The notes below the pieces were generated by a model. It did no database searches. It worked only from the letters and a program-made list of their open reading frames with translations, and was not told where the DNA came from. Below are positions 26,037-35,974 of a stretch of DNA of 51,425 nucleotides, in pieces (position 1 is the first letter of the stretch; each line of letters opens with the position of its first letter). Made by a program: the position numbers and the translations under genes. The DNA comes from Plasticicumulans acidivorans. GTDB lineage: Bacteria; Pseudomonadota; Gammaproteobacteria; Competibacterales; Competibacteraceae. The DNA lies in assembly GCF_003182095.1 (NCBI RefSeq), contig NZ_QGTJ01000008.1, positions 145,323 through 196,747 of the forward strand. The letters are read 5' to 3'.

Positions 26037-26732
26037 ATGCATCCAGCCATTCTGATCGTGCTGTTCCTGATGTATGCGTTGGGTGTTGCTGCGGCGTCGC
26101 CGGCAGCAGTGCTGTGCGGGCTGCTGATGCTCCTCGCTGCCCGTCTGCTGCTTGGCGGTCACGTGCCCGCTGGCACATTGCGCGGCGGCCTGCGCCGGGT
26201 GCGCTGGCTGCTGCTGGCGCTGACCGTTACGCATCTGTGGTTTACCCCGGGCGTACGTTTGTGGCCGGAGCTCGGCACGCTGTCGCCGACCGCTGCCGGC
26301 CTGTCGCTGGCCGTCTGGCGGGCGTTGGCGCTGCTGGAGATGGTGGCCGGGGCAGCCTTGCTGATCGCCCGCTGCGGGCGCGATGGCCTGAGCGGCGGAC
26401 TCTACTGGCTGGCGACACCGTTCGGCAGCGTGCGTGAACGCTTGGCGGTACGGGTCGGCCTGACGCTGGAGTGCCTGCCACAGGTGCGCGCATTGCTGGG
26501 CGCCGGACATGACGAGTCTGCGGCGGCGCCATCGTCTGGCGTCGCCGGGCGCGTGCGCCGGATTGCGCGCGCCGCGGTGGGGGCGCTGGCACAGGCTGAT
26601 GCCGTGCCGTTCGCCCTGGCCGATGCGCCGAGTTTGCGTATCGTCGTGCCGCCGCCGCCGCCATGGTGGCAATGGTTGTGGCCGCTTGCTCTGGGATTAC
26701 TGTTCATCGCACTCGCACGGCTTGAGTCCTGA
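26037..26732 (+). CDS. Multi-pass membrane protein, weakly like ECF transporter T subunits
   Basis: A 231-residue hydrophobic protein with about four helices in the first 140 residues and one near the C-terminus (WQWLWPLALGLLFIALARLE). The order of helices and the segment RLAVRVGLTLECLPQVRALL faintly recall CbiQ/EcfT transmembrane subunits. The double Ala-Arg-Gly coupling motifs of EcfT are not seen, and no ATPase or S subunit is nearby. It sits between fimV and truA with no clear ribosome binding site. Function unknown; the resemblance is tentative. Confidence 0.65.
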   Translation: MHPAILIVLFLMYALGVAAASPAAVLCGLLMLLAARLLLGGHVPAGTLRGGLRRVRWLLLALTVTHLWFTPGVRLWPELGTLSPTAAGLSLAVWRALALLEMVAGAALLIARCGRDGLSGGLYWLATPFGSVRERLAVRVGLTLECLPQVRALLGAGHDESAAAPSSGVAGRVRRIARAAVGALAQADAVPFALADAPSLRIVVPPPPPWWQWLWPLALGLLFIALARLES

Positions 26733-26779
26733 GCGGCCACAGGCATCATCGGCGCTTTTCCCGACAGCGAGTCCATGGC

Positions 26780-27568
26780 ATGCGCATCGCGCTCGGCATC
26801 GAATATGACGGCTCCCGCTTTCGCGGCTGGCAGACGCAGGAACCCGGTGTGCGTACCGTGCAGGAGGCACTGGAGACGGCGGTGTCGCGTATCGCCGCTC
26901 AGCCGGTGGGGGTGGTCTGCGCCGGGCGCACCGATGCCGGCGTGCATGCCGCCGGGCAGGTGGTGCATTTCGATACTTCGGCGCGGCGTGATCTGCATGC
27001 CTGGGTGATGGGCAGCAATTCGCAGCTGCCCGACGACGTGTCGGTGAGCTGGGCGCGTGAGGTCGCCGATGATTTTCATGCCCGCTTTTCGGCTTATGCC
27101 CGCCGTTACCGTTATCTGGTGCTCAATCGCTGTTACCGCAGCGCGCTCTGCGGCGGGCGGATGACGCACTGGTATGCACCGCTGGATGCCGAGCGCATGC
27201 ACGCAGCCGGTCAGGCTCTGCTCGGCGAGCATGATTTCAGCGCCTACCGCGCGGCCGGCTGCCAGGCTGAGCATCCGATGCGCGCCCTGTATGAGCTGAG
27301 CGTGCGACGGCGGGGCGATTTCGTCGTGCTCGAAGTCGAGGCCAACGCCTTCCTGCATCATATGGTGCGCAACATCGCCGGCGTGCTGCTGGCGATCGGC
27401 AGTGGCGAGCGTCCGCCCGAGTGGGCGGCCGAAGTGCTGGCGACGCGTGACCGCCGCCGTGGTGGTGTGACCGCGCCGGCCGATGGCCTGTATTTCCTTG
27501 AAGTGCTGTACCCGGAACGCTTCGCCTTGCCGCGCGGCAACCCGTCTGCGCTGCCGGTGCTGGCCTAA
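26780..27568 (+). CDS. truA: tRNA pseudouridine(38-40) synthase
   Basis: 262 residues. It converts uridines 38-40 of tRNA anticodon arms to pseudouridine. The first strand is IALGIEYDGSRFRGWQTQE and the catalytic aspartate is in CAGRTDAGVHAAGQVVHF. The second-half motifs FSAYARRYRYLVLNR and HHMVRNIAGVLLAIGSGE are typical. Position after fimV is as in Pseudomonas. Confidence 0.96.
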   Translation: MRIALGIEYDGSRFRGWQTQEPGVRTVQEALETAVSRIAAQPVGVVCAGRTDAGVHAAGQVVHFDTSARRDLHAWVMGSNSQLPDDVSVSWAREVADDFHARFSAYARRYRYLVLNRCYRSALCGGRMTHWYAPLDAERMHAAGQALLGEHDFSAYRAAGCQAEHPMRALYELSVRRRGDFVVLEVEANAFLHHMVRNIAGVLLAIGSGERPPEWAAEVLATRDRRRGGVTAPADGLYFLEVLYPERFALPRGNPSALPVLA

Positions 27569-27634
27569 CGCGCCAGTGCCGCGAGACGGCCGATTTTGTT
27601 AACCTTCACTGTTTTCCCCCCCACCGAGTCGTTC

Positions 27635-28267
27635 ATGCCCCGTACCCGCGTCAAGATCTGCGGCATCACCCGTCCAGAGGATGCACTGGCTTGCGCCCGC
27701 TCTGGCGTCGATGCCATCGGCCTGGTGTTCGCACCGCGCAGCGCGCGCTATGTCGACATCGCGCAGGCGCAGCGCGTGCTGGCGGGGCTGCCACCGTTCA
27801 TCAGTATCGTCGCGCTGTTCCAGAACCCGGCGGCTGAGGAGGTGCGGAGCGTGCTTGCGGCCTTGCCGGTCAGCTGCCTGCAGTTTCACGGCGATGAGAG
27901 CGAAACGTTCTGTGCGGCATTCGAGCGGCCTTATCTGAAGGCCGTACCGATGGGCGCCGGGGCGGATCTGCGCGATTACGCCCGGCGTTTTGCCTCAGCG
28001 AGCGCGCTGTTGCCGGACAGTCACGGCGGCGAGCGCATCGGCGGTACCGGCGAAACGTTCGACTGGGGCCGGATTCCGGTGGACTGCGGGAAACCGATCG
28101 TACTGGCCGGTGGTCTGCACGCGGGTAACGTCGCGGCGGCGATCCGTTCCGTGCGGCCGTGGGCAGTGGATGTATCGAGCGGCGTCGAGGCCGCGAAAGG
28201 TATTAAGGACGCGGCGGCGATCGCCGCGTTCATGCAGGGTGTGACAGACGGAGACAGCCGTGGGTGA
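27635..28267 (+). CDS. trpF: Phosphoribosylanthranilate isomerase
   Basis: 210 residues. It performs the isomerisation step of tryptophan synthesis. The family start [20 protein letters not shown], the strand [14 protein letters not shown], and the closing [15 protein letters not shown] with [15 protein letters not shown] (phosphate-binding) are clear. The ATG at 27635 is used because it lies just before the catalytic KICG motif. The gene end overlaps the trpB start by 8 bp. Confidence 0.96.
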   Translation: MPRTRVKICGITRPEDALACARSGVDAIGLVFAPRSARYVDIAQAQRVLAGLPPFISIVALFQNPAAEEVRSVLAALPVSCLQFHGDESETFCAAFERPYLKAVPMGAGADLRDYARRFASASALLPDSHGGERIGGTGETFDWGRIPVDCGKPIVLAGGLHAGNVAAAIRSVRPWAVDVSSGVEAAKGIKDAAAIAAFMQGVTDGDSRG

Positions 28268-29471
28268 TTTGATCGACTTCAGCCAGTTCCCCGACGCGAA
28301 CGGACATTTCGGCCCCTATGGCGGCCTGTTCGTCGCCGAAACGCTGATGGCGGCGCTGGAGGACCTGCGCGACGCCTACGCGCGCTACCGCGACGATCCC
28401 GAGTTCATCGCCGAACTCGACCGCGACCTGGCGCGCTACGTCGGCCGGCCGTCGCCGCTGTATCACGCCGAGCGTCTGTCACGCGAGTGGGGCGGGGCGC
28501 AGATCCTGCTCAAGCGCGAGGACCTCAATCACACCGGCGCGCACAAGGTCAACAACACCGTCGGTCAGGCGCTACTCGCCAAGCGCCTGGGCAAGACGCG
28601 CATCATCGCCGAGACCGGTGCCGGTCAGCACGGCGTGGCGACAGCGACCATCGCCGCTCGTCTGGGCATGGAATGCGTGGTCTACATGGGGTCCGAGGAC
28701 GTCAAGCGCCAGTCGCCGAACGTTTATCGCATGAAGCTGCTCGGTGCCACCGTGGTGCCGGTCGAATCCGGCTCGAAAACGCTCAAGGACGCCCTGAACG
28801 AAGCCCTGCGCGACTGGGTGACCAACGTTGACGACACCTTCTACGTCATCGGCACCGTGGCCGGCCCGCATCCGTACCCGATGATGGTGCGCGACTTCCA
28901 GTGCGTGATCGGCCGCGAGGCGCGCCAGCAGGTGCTGGCCGATTTCGGCCGCCTGCCGGATGCGCTGGTCGCCTGCGTCGGTGGCGGCTCGAACGCCATT
29001 GGCCTGTTCCATCCTTTCCTGGCCGATGCCGACGTCGCCATCTACGGTGTCGAGGCCGCGGGCGACGGTCTGGACACCGGTCGCCACTCGGCGCCGCTCA
29101 ATGCCGGCCGGCCCGGCGTGCTGCACGGCAACCGCACCTATCTGATGGAAGACGCCAACGGCCAGATCATCGAAACCCATTCGATTTCGGCCGGTCTCGA
29201 TTATCCGGGCGTCGGTCCCGAGCATTCCTGGCTGAAGGACATCGGCCGCGTCCACTACGGCGCGATCACCGATGACGAGGCGCTGGCTGCGTTCCACGAG
29301 CTGTGCCGCAGCGAGGGCATCATCCCGGCGCTCGAAAGCTCGCACGCGGTCGCCTACGCCAAGAAGCTCGCACCGACGCTGCGTTCCGACCAGCTCATCG
29401 TCGTCAACCTGTCCGGCCGTGGCGACAAGGACATCTTCACCATCGCCGCGCGCGAAGGCATCACGCTCTGA
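28260..29471 (+). CDS. trpB: Tryptophan synthase beta chain
   Basis: 403 residues, normal for TrpB. It condenses indole with serine using PLP. The lysine that binds PLP is in [18 protein letters not shown], the phosphate loop is [17 protein letters not shown], and the start [18 protein letters not shown] is typical. It begins at GTG 28260, inside the end of trpF, with GGAG upstream, so the two are translationally coupled. trpA follows after 10 bp. Confidence 0.97.
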   Translation: MGDLIDFSQFPDANGHFGPYGGLFVAETLMAALEDLRDAYARYRDDPEFIAELDRDLARYVGRPSPLYHAERLSREWGGAQILLKREDLNHTGAHKVNNTVGQALLAKRLGKTRIIAETGAGQHGVATATIAARLGMECVVYMGSEDVKRQSPNVYRMKLLGATVVPVESGSKTLKDALNEALRDWVTNVDDTFYVIGTVAGPHPYPMMVRDFQCVIGREARQQVLADFGRLPDALVACVGGGSNAIGLFHPFLADADVAIYGVEAAGDGLDTGRHSAPLNAGRPGVLHGNRTYLMEDANGQIIETHSISAGLDYPGVGPEHSWLKDIGRVHYGAITDDEALAAFHELCRSEGIIPALESSHAVAYAKKLAPTLRSDQLIVVNLSGRGDKDIFTIAAREGITL

Positions 29472-29481
29472 GGTTTCCGTC

Positions 29482-30300
29482 ATGAGCCGTATCGCAACCC
29501 GTTTCGCTGCGCTGGCCGCTGCCGGCCGACAGGCGCTGATCCCCTACATCACCGCCGGCGATCCCGATCTCGCCACTACCGAGGCGCTGCTGCACACGCT
29601 GGTGGCCAACGGCGCCGATGTCATCGAGCTCGGCGTGCCGTTCTCCGATCCGATGGCCGATGGCCCGGTGATCCAGCGTGCCTGCGAGCGCGCGCTCGCC
29701 ACGGGCACCTCGCTGCACGACGTGCTGGCGCTGGTGCAGCGCTTCCGCAGGCAGGATGCGCAGACGCCGGTCGTGCTGATGGGCTACCTGAATCCGGTCG
29801 AGGTAATGGGCTACACCGCTTTCGCGCAGGCCGCGGCCGCGGCGGGCGTTGACGGTGTGCTCACCGTCGACCTGCCACCCGAAGAGTCGCACGAACTCAA
29901 TCTGGCGCTGGTCGAACACGGCCTCGATCCGATCTACCTGCTGGCGCCGACCAGCCGTGACGAGCGCATCCGCAAAGTCGCCGCGGCGGCCCGCGGCTAT
30001 CTGTACTACGTCTCGCTGAAGGGCGTGACCGGTTCGGCAGCCCTCGACACCGCCGAGGTCGCGCGCAGGGTCGAGCACATCAAAACGCTGGTCGACGTGC
30101 CGGTCGGCGTCGGCTTCGGTATTCGCGATGCCGTCACCGCTGCCGCCGTGGCGCGCGTCGCCGACGCCGTCGTCGTCGGCAGTGCCCTGGTGTCGCGCGT
30201 CGAGCAGCTCGCCGCGACGCCGGAGCGCATGCATGCTGAAATCGGCGGACTGCTGGCCGAGATGCGCCGGGCGATGGACGTCGGCGTCGCGACCGCTTGA
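29482..30300 (+). CDS. trpA: Tryptophan synthase alpha chain
   Basis: 272 residues. It splits indole-3-glycerol phosphate and channels indole to TrpB. Motifs: [19 protein letters not shown], the catalytic glutamate in [19 protein letters not shown], the aspartate in [13 protein letters not shown], and [17 protein letters not shown]. The ATG at 29482 is 10 bp after trpB. accD follows after 13 bp, so trpFBA-accD-folC appears to be one unit. Confidence 0.97.
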   Translation: MSRIATRFAALAAAGRQALIPYITAGDPDLATTEALLHTLVANGADVIELGVPFSDPMADGPVIQRACERALATGTSLHDVLALVQRFRRQDAQTPVVLMGYLNPVEVMGYTAFAQAAAAAGVDGVLTVDLPPEESHELNLALVEHGLDPIYLLAPTSRDERIRKVAAAARGYLYYVSLKGVTGSAALDTAEVARRVEHIKTLVDVPVGVGFGIRDAVTAAAVARVADAVVVGSALVSRVEQLAATPERMHAEIGGLLAEMRRAMDVGVATA

Positions 30301-30313
30301 GGCGAGGTGAGCA

Positions 30314-31285
30314 ATGGTCGATATGAGCTGGTTTGAAAGGCTGATCCCGGCGCGCATCCGCACCGACGGCAACGGCAGCAAGCGTCAGATTCCCGAGGGT
30401 CTGTGGTCGAAGTGCGACGAGTGCGGTGCCGTGCTCTACAGCGCTGAGCTGGAGCGCAATCTTCACGTTTGCCCGAAATGCGATCACCACATGCGCATCG
30501 GCGCGCGGCAGCGGCTCGACAGCTTCCTCGATGCCGAGGGACGCGTCGAAATCGGCGCCGACGTCGAGCCGAGTGATTTTCTCAAATTCAAGGACAGCAA
30601 GAAGTACCGTGACCGCCTGCTCGCCGCGCAGAAGGCCACCGGCGAGAAGGATGCGCTGGTGGCGATGCAGGGCAGCGTCAAGGGCGTGCCGGTGGTGGTC
30701 ACGGCCTTCGAGTTTTCCTTCCTCGGCGGTTCGATGGGCTCGGTGGTCGGCGAACGTTTCGTGCGTGCGGCCCGCGTCGCTCTGGAAAACCACTGGCCGT
30801 TCATCTGCTTTACCGCCAGCGGCGGCGCGCGCATGCAGGAGGCGCTGGTGTCGCTGATGCAGATGGCCAAGACCAGCGCGGCACTGCGCAAGCTGGCCAA
30901 TGCCGGCGTGCCGTTCATCTCGGTGCTGACCGATCCGACCACCGGTGGCGTTTCGGCCAGTCTGGCGATGCTCGGCGATCTCAATGTCGCCGAGCCCAAG
31001 GCGCTGATCGGCTTCGCCGGGCCGCGAGTTATTGAGCAGACGGTGCGTGAGAAGCTGCCGGAAGGTTTTCAGCGCTCCGAGTTCCTGCTCGAACATGGCG
31101 CCGTCGACATGATCGTCGACCGCCGCGAGATGCGTGACCGCCTGGCGGCGATCCTGGCGATGCTCGGCGGCCTGCCGTCGCCGGCTGATGATGGCGTCGT
31201 CGTGCGTCGACTGGCACCGCCGGTCGTGGCGGAACCGTCGGCGAGCGACGATGACGAACCGCTCGAACCGCCGCCGACTGTCTGA
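30314..31285 (+). CDS. accD: Acetyl-CoA carboxylase carboxyltransferase beta subunit
   Basis: 323 residues. With AccA it transfers the carboxyl group from biotin to acetyl-CoA, the first step of fatty acid synthesis. The N-terminal zinc ribbon has four cysteines ([21 protein letters not shown]). The crotonase-type core shows [19 protein letters not shown] and [17 protein letters not shown] tail of about 30 acidic and Pro-rich residues extends past the core. GGCGAGG lies upstream of the ATG. Confidence 0.96.
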   Translation: MVDMSWFERLIPARIRTDGNGSKRQIPEGLWSKCDECGAVLYSAELERNLHVCPKCDHHMRIGARQRLDSFLDAEGRVEIGADVEPSDFLKFKDSKKYRDRLLAAQKATGEKDALVAMQGSVKGVPVVVTAFEFSFLGGSMGSVVGERFVRAARVALENHWPFICFTASGGARMQEALVSLMQMAKTSAALRKLANAGVPFISVLTDPTTGGVSASLAMLGDLNVAEPKALIGFAGPRVIEQTVREKLPEGFQRSEFLLEHGAVDMIVDRREMRDRLAAILAMLGGLPSPADDGVVVRRLAPPVVAEPSASDDDEPLEPPPTV

Positions 31286-31338
31286 ATAGTGCGTCGCTGC
31301 CGTCCTCGGCAGCGTTTCCTGCCTTGGTATACACCGCC

Positions 31339-32610
31339 ATGTCTCCCCGCCATTCCTCGCTTGCTGCCTGGCTCGCCTGGCAGGAGCAGCTGCATCCCGT
31401 CGGGATCGACCTCGGCCTCACCCGTGTGCGTGAAGTGGCCCAGCGCCTCGATCTGCTGCGGCCGGCGCCGATCGTGTTCACCGTCGGTGGCACCAACGGC
31501 AAGGGCTCCAGCGTGGCCTTCCTTGAGGCGATGCTGCGCGCTGCCGGCCGGCGTACCGGTGTCTACGTGTCACCGCACCTGCTGCGTTACGAAGAGCGTG
31601 TACGCCTCGACGGCCGCGAGGCGACCGCCGAGGCGTTCTGCAGCGCGTTCGCTGCCATCGATGCGGCCCGCGGCAACATCTCCTTGACCTATTTCGAGTT
31701 CGGCACGCTCGCCGCGCTGTGGCTGATCCGGCAGGCGCGGGTCGATGTCGCGGTGCTGGAGGTCGGCCTCGGCGGGCGGCTCGATGCCGTCAACATCGTC
31801 GATGCCGATGCCTCGCTGGTGACGGCGATCGGCATTGATCATGTCGAATACCTCGGGCCGGATCGCGACAGCATCGGCTTCGAGAAAGCCGGCATCTATC
31901 GCAGCGGCCACGTCGCCGTCTGCGCCGATGACGATCCGCCGGCCCGTTTGCTTGGGCATGCGGCGGCGATCGCCGCCAGGCTGCAGGTTGCCGGCCGGGA
32001 TTTTCATTGGCAGCGGGAAACCGATGCCTCCTGGAGCTGGCGCACGGCGAGCGAAGCCCTGCAAGGCTTGCCGTCACCGGCATTGATCGGCACCCACCAG
32101 TTCGCCAACGCGGCGGGGGTCATCGCCTTGCTGCGCGCCTTTGACCCGGCGCTGGTGCCGGAGTCCGCGCTGCATGCGGGCTTGCGCTCAGCGCGGGTGG
32201 CGGGACGTTTCCAGGTGCAGTCCGGCCGCGTTGAGTGGATATTCGATGTCACTCATAATCCGCACGGTGCGGCCGCACTGGCCGCTGCGCTGGCGGCGAG
32301 GCCCTGCGCGGGACGTACCTGGCTGTTGCTGGCGATGCTGGCAGACAAGGATGCTGCGGGCTTTGTCGCGGTTCTGGGCGATGAAGTGGATGGGATCTGC
32401 TGTGCAGGATTGAGCGGCGCGCGAGGACGCAGCGCCCGGGCGCTCGCAGGCGTGCTCGGAAAAACCGCAATCCTGGAGTGCCATGATGTTGCGAGTGCCT
32501 GCGATGCGCTGGCGTCGCTGGCGCGGCCTGCGGATCGCGTGCTCGTGACCGGATCGTTTCATACGGTTGCGCAGGCCCTGCAGGCGCGATCGATGATCGA
32601 GACCGCCTGA
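31339..32610 (+). CDS. folC: Bifunctional folylpolyglutamate synthase/dihydrofolate synthase
   Basis: About 423 residues. It adds glutamate to dihydropteroate and to folates. The ATP loop is FTVGGTNGKGSSVAFLEAM; VEVGLGGRLDAVNIVDADAS and the hinge near FDVTHNPHGAAALAAAL are diagnostic. The ATG at 31339 is preferred to a TTG at 31324 because the first helix starts after it; no good ribosome binding site is seen for either. It lies between accD and the SPOR gene as in Pseudomonas. Confidence 0.93.
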   Translation: MSPRHSSLAAWLAWQEQLHPVGIDLGLTRVREVAQRLDLLRPAPIVFTVGGTNGKGSSVAFLEAMLRAAGRRTGVYVSPHLLRYEERVRLDGREATAEAFCSAFAAIDAARGNISLTYFEFGTLAALWLIRQARVDVAVLEVGLGGRLDAVNIVDADASLVTAIGIDHVEYLGPDRDSIGFEKAGIYRSGHVAVCADDDPPARLLGHAAAIAARLQVAGRDFHWQRETDASWSWRTASEALQGLPSPALIGTHQFANAAGVIALLRAFDPALVPESALHAGLRSARVAGRFQVQSGRVEWIFDVTHNPHGAAALAAALAARPCAGRTWLLLAMLADKDAAGFVAVLGDEVDGICCAGLSGARGRSARALAGVLGKTAILECHDVASACDALASLARPADRVLVTGSFHTVAQALQARSMIETA

Positions 32611-32638
32611 CGCGCAGTGAGTCATCGGGAGTCTGTTT

Positions 32639-33577
32639 GTGGAACAGCGTCTGAAACAGCGTCTGCTGGGCGTGGCCGTGCTGGTTGCGCTGGCCGTCAT
32701 CATCGTCCCGGAGGTCTTCAAGACGGCCGGACCGATCGCGCCTCCGGCAGTCAATCCGAGCATTCCGCCTGAGCCGCAGGCGCCCAGTTCCCGCGGCATG
32801 ACGGTGACCCTGCCACCGCCGGTTGAGCCGGTCGTACCTGCACCGGCGGTGCCTGCCGCGCCGCAGCCGGCTCCGCTGCCTCCGCTGGCCGAGCCGCCGG
32901 TGATCGAGCCGCAGTCGCTGCCTGCAACTCCCCCGGCCAGTGCCGCCGCGCCGCAGGGGATGCGTTCGGTCGATTTGACGGCGCCGCGTGCCGTGACCGC
33001 CAAACCGGTACCGCCGGTCGCTGTCGAGAAGCCAGTGGTAAAGCCCAAGCCCGAACCGAAGCCGGAGCCGAAACCCGTCGTCAAGACGCCGCCGAAGCCG
33101 GCTCCGAAAGCGCCCGAGACCGTGGCGCGTGCCGCACCGCCGGAGCCGGTGGCACCGCCCAAGCCAGCACCGGAGCCCGCTCCGAAACCGACGCCCGCTC
33201 CGAAACCGACGCCGAAGCCGGCCCCCGCGCTGCCCAAGCTGGAGCTGACCAGTCGATCGAGCGTCGCACAGGCGCCTGCACCGACTCCGGCACCGGCACC
33301 GGCCGCCGCCGCGCAGGGCTGGCGACCGAAGGGCGGCGGCAACAGCAGCTGGGCGGTGCAGGTCGGCAGTTTCAGCATGGAGGAAAATGCCGGGCTGCTG
33401 CGTGACCGCCTGCGCGCGCAACGCTTTCCAGCCGTCGTCGAGCGTGTGAATTCTGGTGGACAGGCCATGTATCGCGTACGTGTCGTCGGTCAGGATTCGC
33501 GGGCGTCGAGTGAATCAATGGCTTCGCGCCTGCGTGCCGTGGGTATTCCGGGCAACGTCATCGAGCCTGGCGAATGA
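32639..33577 (+). CDS. SPOR-domain cell-division protein (DedD-like)
   Basis: A 312-residue bitopic protein. A short cytoplasmic start is followed by one membrane helix (LLGVAVLVALAVIIVPEVF, about 8-28). A very long Pro/Ala/Lys-rich periplasmic linker follows (about 30-225), including repeated KPEPKPEPKP-type units. The C-terminal SPOR domain (about 235-310) contains WAVQVGSFSMEENAGLLRDR and YRVRVVGQDSRA. SPOR domains bind denuded septal peptidoglycan. It starts at GTG 32639 with GGGAG eight bases upstream. The linker DNA is compositionally simple but in frame. Confidence 0.88.
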   Translation: MEQRLKQRLLGVAVLVALAVIIVPEVFKTAGPIAPPAVNPSIPPEPQAPSSRGMTVTLPPPVEPVVPAPAVPAAPQPAPLPPLAEPPVIEPQSLPATPPASAAAPQGMRSVDLTAPRAVTAKPVPPVAVEKPVVKPKPEPKPEPKPVVKTPPKPAPKAPETVARAAPPEPVAPPKPAPEPAPKPTPAPKPTPKPAPALPKLELTSRSSVAQAPAPTPAPAPAAAAQGWRPKGGGNSSWAVQVGSFSMEENAGLLRDRLRAQRFPAVVERVNSGGQAMYRVRVVGQDSRASSESMASRLRAVGIPGNVIEPGE

Positions 33578-33631
33578 GTGTGGACTGGACACTACGGCGG
33601 ACGCCTGCGGCTGCGGCATGTCGTCGTGCTC

Positions 33632-33640
33632 TGCTAGAAT
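33632..33640 (+). promoter_or_regulatory. Extended -10 promoter candidate before cvpA-purF
   Basis: TGCTAGAAT matches an extended -10 (TGn then TAGAAT), 47 bp before the cvpA ATG. No good -35 is visible, which extended -10 promoters can tolerate. The position after the SPOR gene suggests a separate start for cvpA-purF. Confidence 0.45.
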
Positions 33641-33687
33641 CGGCCGCCTCGGTCCGGTACTCGCCGGATCCTGTACGGGTTTGAAGC

Positions 33688-34194
33688 ATGCTGGACCATT
33701 TGATCTGGGCCGATTACGCCATCCTCGGAGTGATCGGCCTGTCCGTTTTGATGAGCCTGTGGCGCGGTTTCATGCGTGAGGCCATCTCGCTGGCGACCTG
33801 GATCGCTGCGTTCGTACTGGCCTTCAATTTTTCGGCTCAGGCCGCCGTGATGCTGGAGCCTCATATCGCCACTCCGTCGATGCGGCAGCTGGTGGGCTTT
33901 GGTGCGGTCTTCCTGGCGACCCTGGTGGCTGGTGGCATCGTTAATCTGCTGGTCGGCCAGCTGATTGCGGGCACCGGTCTGGGCACGACCGATCGCATGC
34001 TTGGCGTGATATTCGGTGCACTGCGCGGCATTGCCGTGATTACCGTGCTCGTCTTGCTGGCGGGCATGACGCCGGTGGTAAAAGATCCGTGGTGGGGACA
34101 GTCGCTGTTCCTGCACCATTTCGAAGCGCTTGCCGCGATGCTCAAACCCTACTTGCCGCCTGAGCTGGCTGACGGTCTGCAGTTCCTGCGGTAG
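33688..34194 (+). CDS. cvpA: CvpA-family membrane protein
   Basis: 168 residues with four predicted membrane helices. The start LIWADYAILGVIGLSVLMSL, then RGFMREAISLATWIAAFVLA and GLGTTDRMLGVIFGALRGI, are typical of CvpA. The family is named from colicin V production in E. coli and is linked genetically to purF, which follows here after 50 bp. Molecular role is not settled. Confidence 0.93.
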   Translation: MLDHLIWADYAILGVIGLSVLMSLWRGFMREAISLATWIAAFVLAFNFSAQAAVMLEPHIATPSMRQLVGFGAVFLATLVAGGIVNLLVGQLIAGTGLGTTDRMLGVIFGALRGIAVITVLVLLAGMTPVVKDPWWGQSLFLHHFEALAAMLKPYLPPELADGLQFLR

Positions 34195-34244
34195 TCCCCG
34201 TTTACCGCCGGCAGCGAGAGTCGGCGTTTCGAGAGTAGCGAACC

Positions 34245-35759
34245 ATGTGCGGAATCGTAGGCGTCGTCGGGCATAGCCCGGTCAACCAGGCTATTTTCGA
34301 TGCGTTGACCGTACTTCAGCATCGCGGACAGGATGCGGCCGGCGTGATGACCTGTGATGACGGTCGTCTGTACCTGCGCAAGAACAACGGGCTGGTGCGT
34401 GACGTCATCCGTACCCGCCACATGCTGCGCCTACTCGGTAGCATGGGGATCGGCCACGTCCGCTATCCGACCGCCGGCAGCTCGAATTCGGCAGAGTCGC
34501 AGCCGTTCTACGTCAATTCGCCGTTCGGCATCTCCATGGCCCACAACGGCAATCTGACCAACGCGCGGCAATTGCGTGAGGAGCTGTTCCGCAGCGACCG
34601 GCGCCACATCAATACCGACTCGGATTCCGAGGTCCTGCTGAACATCTTCGCGCACGAGATTGCCAAGCAGGGCAAGCTGCACGTCGATGCCGATGATGCC
34701 TTCGCGGCGGTGGCCGGCGTGCATCAGCGTGTGCGCGGCGCTTATGCGGCGGTGGCGATGATCATCGGCTACGGCATCGTCGCCTTCCGCGATCCCAACG
34801 GCATCCGTCCGCTGTGCTATGGCCGTCGCGAGACCGACGATGGTGTCGAGTACATGGTTTCCTCGGAGAGCGTGGCGCTCGATTGCCTGGGCTTCGAACG
34901 CGTGCGCGATGTCGCCCCTGGTGAGGCCGTGTTTATCAGTGCAGACGGCAAGCAGCTTGCAACGCGCCAGTGCGCCGAGCAGCCGCGCTATGCCCCCTGC
35001 ATTTTCGAATATGTCTACTTCGCGCGGCCGGACTCGATCATTGATGACGTGCTGGTGCACGAGGCGCGGCTGCGCATGGGCGAGCGGCTGGCCGACAAGA
35101 TCCTGCGTACCTGGCCCGATCACGACATCGACGTCGTCATTCCGATTCCGGACACCAGCCGCACGGCGGCACTGCAGCTGGCCTATGCGCTCGGCGTCAA
35201 ATACGCCGAAGGCTTCATGAAGAATCGCTATATCGGCCGCACTTTCATCATGCCCGGGCAGAAGCAGCGCAAGAAATCAGTCAAGCAGAAGCTCAATCCG
35301 ATCCCCTTCGAGTTCATCGGCAAGAACGTGCTGCTGGTCGACGACTCCATCGTGCGCGGTACCACCTCGGGCGAGATCATCCGCATGGCCCGTGAGGCGG
35401 GGGCGCGCCGGGTCTATTTTGCTTCGGCGGCGCCGGCGGTGCGCTATCCCAATGTCTACGGCATCGACATGCCGGCCGTCGAGGAGCTGATCGCGGCCGG
35501 GCGCAGCGAGGCGCAGGTGGCCGAGGCGATCGGTGCCGATCGGCTGGTCTATCAGGACCTTGCCGATCTGGAGGAGGCGGTGCGCGTCGCCAACCCGAAG
35601 CTTGCGCATTTCGACACCTCCTGCTTTACCGGAGAGTACGTGACCGGTGACATTGACGGTGCCTACCTGCGCCGCCTCGAAACCGAGCGTAACGACCAGG
35701 CCAAGTTGCAGCGTGATGGCGAGGAAGACAGCGTGCCGGAGTTGTACAACGTCAGCTGA
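34245..35759 (+). CDS. purF: Amidophosphoribosyltransferase
   Basis: 504 residues. It makes phosphoribosylamine from PRPP and glutamine, the first committed purine step. The catalytic cysteine is residue 2 ([11 protein letters not shown]) with no propeptide. Other motifs are [14 protein letters not shown] in the glutaminase half and the PRPP loop [18 protein letters not shown] in the transferase half. The order cvpA-purF-metZ matches Pseudomonas. No clear terminator with a T tract follows before the metZ leader. Confidence 0.97.
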   Translation: MCGIVGVVGHSPVNQAIFDALTVLQHRGQDAAGVMTCDDGRLYLRKNNGLVRDVIRTRHMLRLLGSMGIGHVRYPTAGSSNSAESQPFYVNSPFGISMAHNGNLTNARQLREELFRSDRRHINTDSDSEVLLNIFAHEIAKQGKLHVDADDAFAAVAGVHQRVRGAYAAVAMIIGYGIVAFRDPNGIRPLCYGRRETDDGVEYMVSSESVALDCLGFERVRDVAPGEAVFISADGKQLATRQCAEQPRYAPCIFEYVYFARPDSIIDDVLVHEARLRMGERLADKILRTWPDHDIDVVIPIPDTSRTAALQLAYALGVKYAEGFMKNRYIGRTFIMPGQKQRKKSVKQKLNPIPFEFIGKNVLLVDDSIVRGTTSGEIIRMAREAGARRVYFASAAPAVRYPNVYGIDMPAVEELIAAGRSEAQVAEAIGADRLVYQDLADLEEAVRVANPKLAHFDTSCFTGEYVTGDIDGAYLRRLETERNDQAKLQRDGEEDSVPELYNVS

Positions 35760-35789
35760 GCCTCGACTGGTTGGCCGAGTGAATATTTT

Positions 35790-35819
35790 CCGGATCGAGC
35801 GGCCGAGCGCTCGATCCGG
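35790..35819 (+). other. Perfect 12-bp hairpin between purF and the metZ riboswitch
   Basis: CCGGATCGAGCG (35790-35801), loop GCCGAG, CGCTCGATCCGG (35808-35819). It has no T tract after it, so it is a poor intrinsic terminator. It abuts the first P1 strand of the riboswitch. It may be an RNA stability or processing element at the purF 3' end. Confidence 0.5.
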
Positions 35820-35874
35820 CGCGCCGATTTGATGCAGCTTGCAGGCGCGTTATCAAGTGTCGCTAAAGCGGGGC
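35819..35874 (+). promoter_or_regulatory. SAM-II (SAM-alpha) riboswitch upstream of metZ
   Basis: The conserved SAM-II elements occur in order and spacing. P1 pairs CGCGCC (35820-35825) with GGCGCG (35844-35849). GATTTG (35826-35831) follows the first strand, GCTTGCAG (35837-35844) precedes the second, then GTTATCAAGTGTC and GCTAAAG (35862-35868), ending in GGGG. The pattern matches the known metX and metA riboswitch class of proteobacteria from memory. SAM binding forms a pseudoknot and lowers expression of methionine genes. An intrinsic terminator follows 65 bases on. The gene downstream is metZ, as expected. Confidence 0.85.
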
Positions 35875-35938
35875 AGTCCCTCCCTTTGCCGATGAGCTGA
35901 TCGAATGGCGGCCGCCCGGCCGCTGCTGAATCGAATGG

Positions 35939-35960
35939 TGCGCGCCGTGCGCGCTTTTTT
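35939..35960 (+). terminator. Intrinsic terminator in the metZ leader
   Basis: GCGCGC (35940-35945), loop CGT, GCGCGC (35949-35954) followed by six T (35955-35960), 14 bp before the metZ ATG and downstream of the SAM-II aptamer. A terminator in front of the gene, not after it, points to attenuation controlled by the riboswitch. A weaker hairpin (35908-35923) lies between the two. Confidence 0.75.
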
Positions 35961-35974
35961 CGGAGTGACATGCA

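Noticed and set aside
32990..33235. Pro/Lys-rich repeats in the SPOR gene as a separate repeat element
   Set aside because: The repeats are in frame and fit the flexible periplasmic linker typical of DedD-like proteins.
35790..35819. purF intrinsic terminator
   Set aside because: The stem is perfect but no T tract follows on the + strand; listed only as a hairpin.
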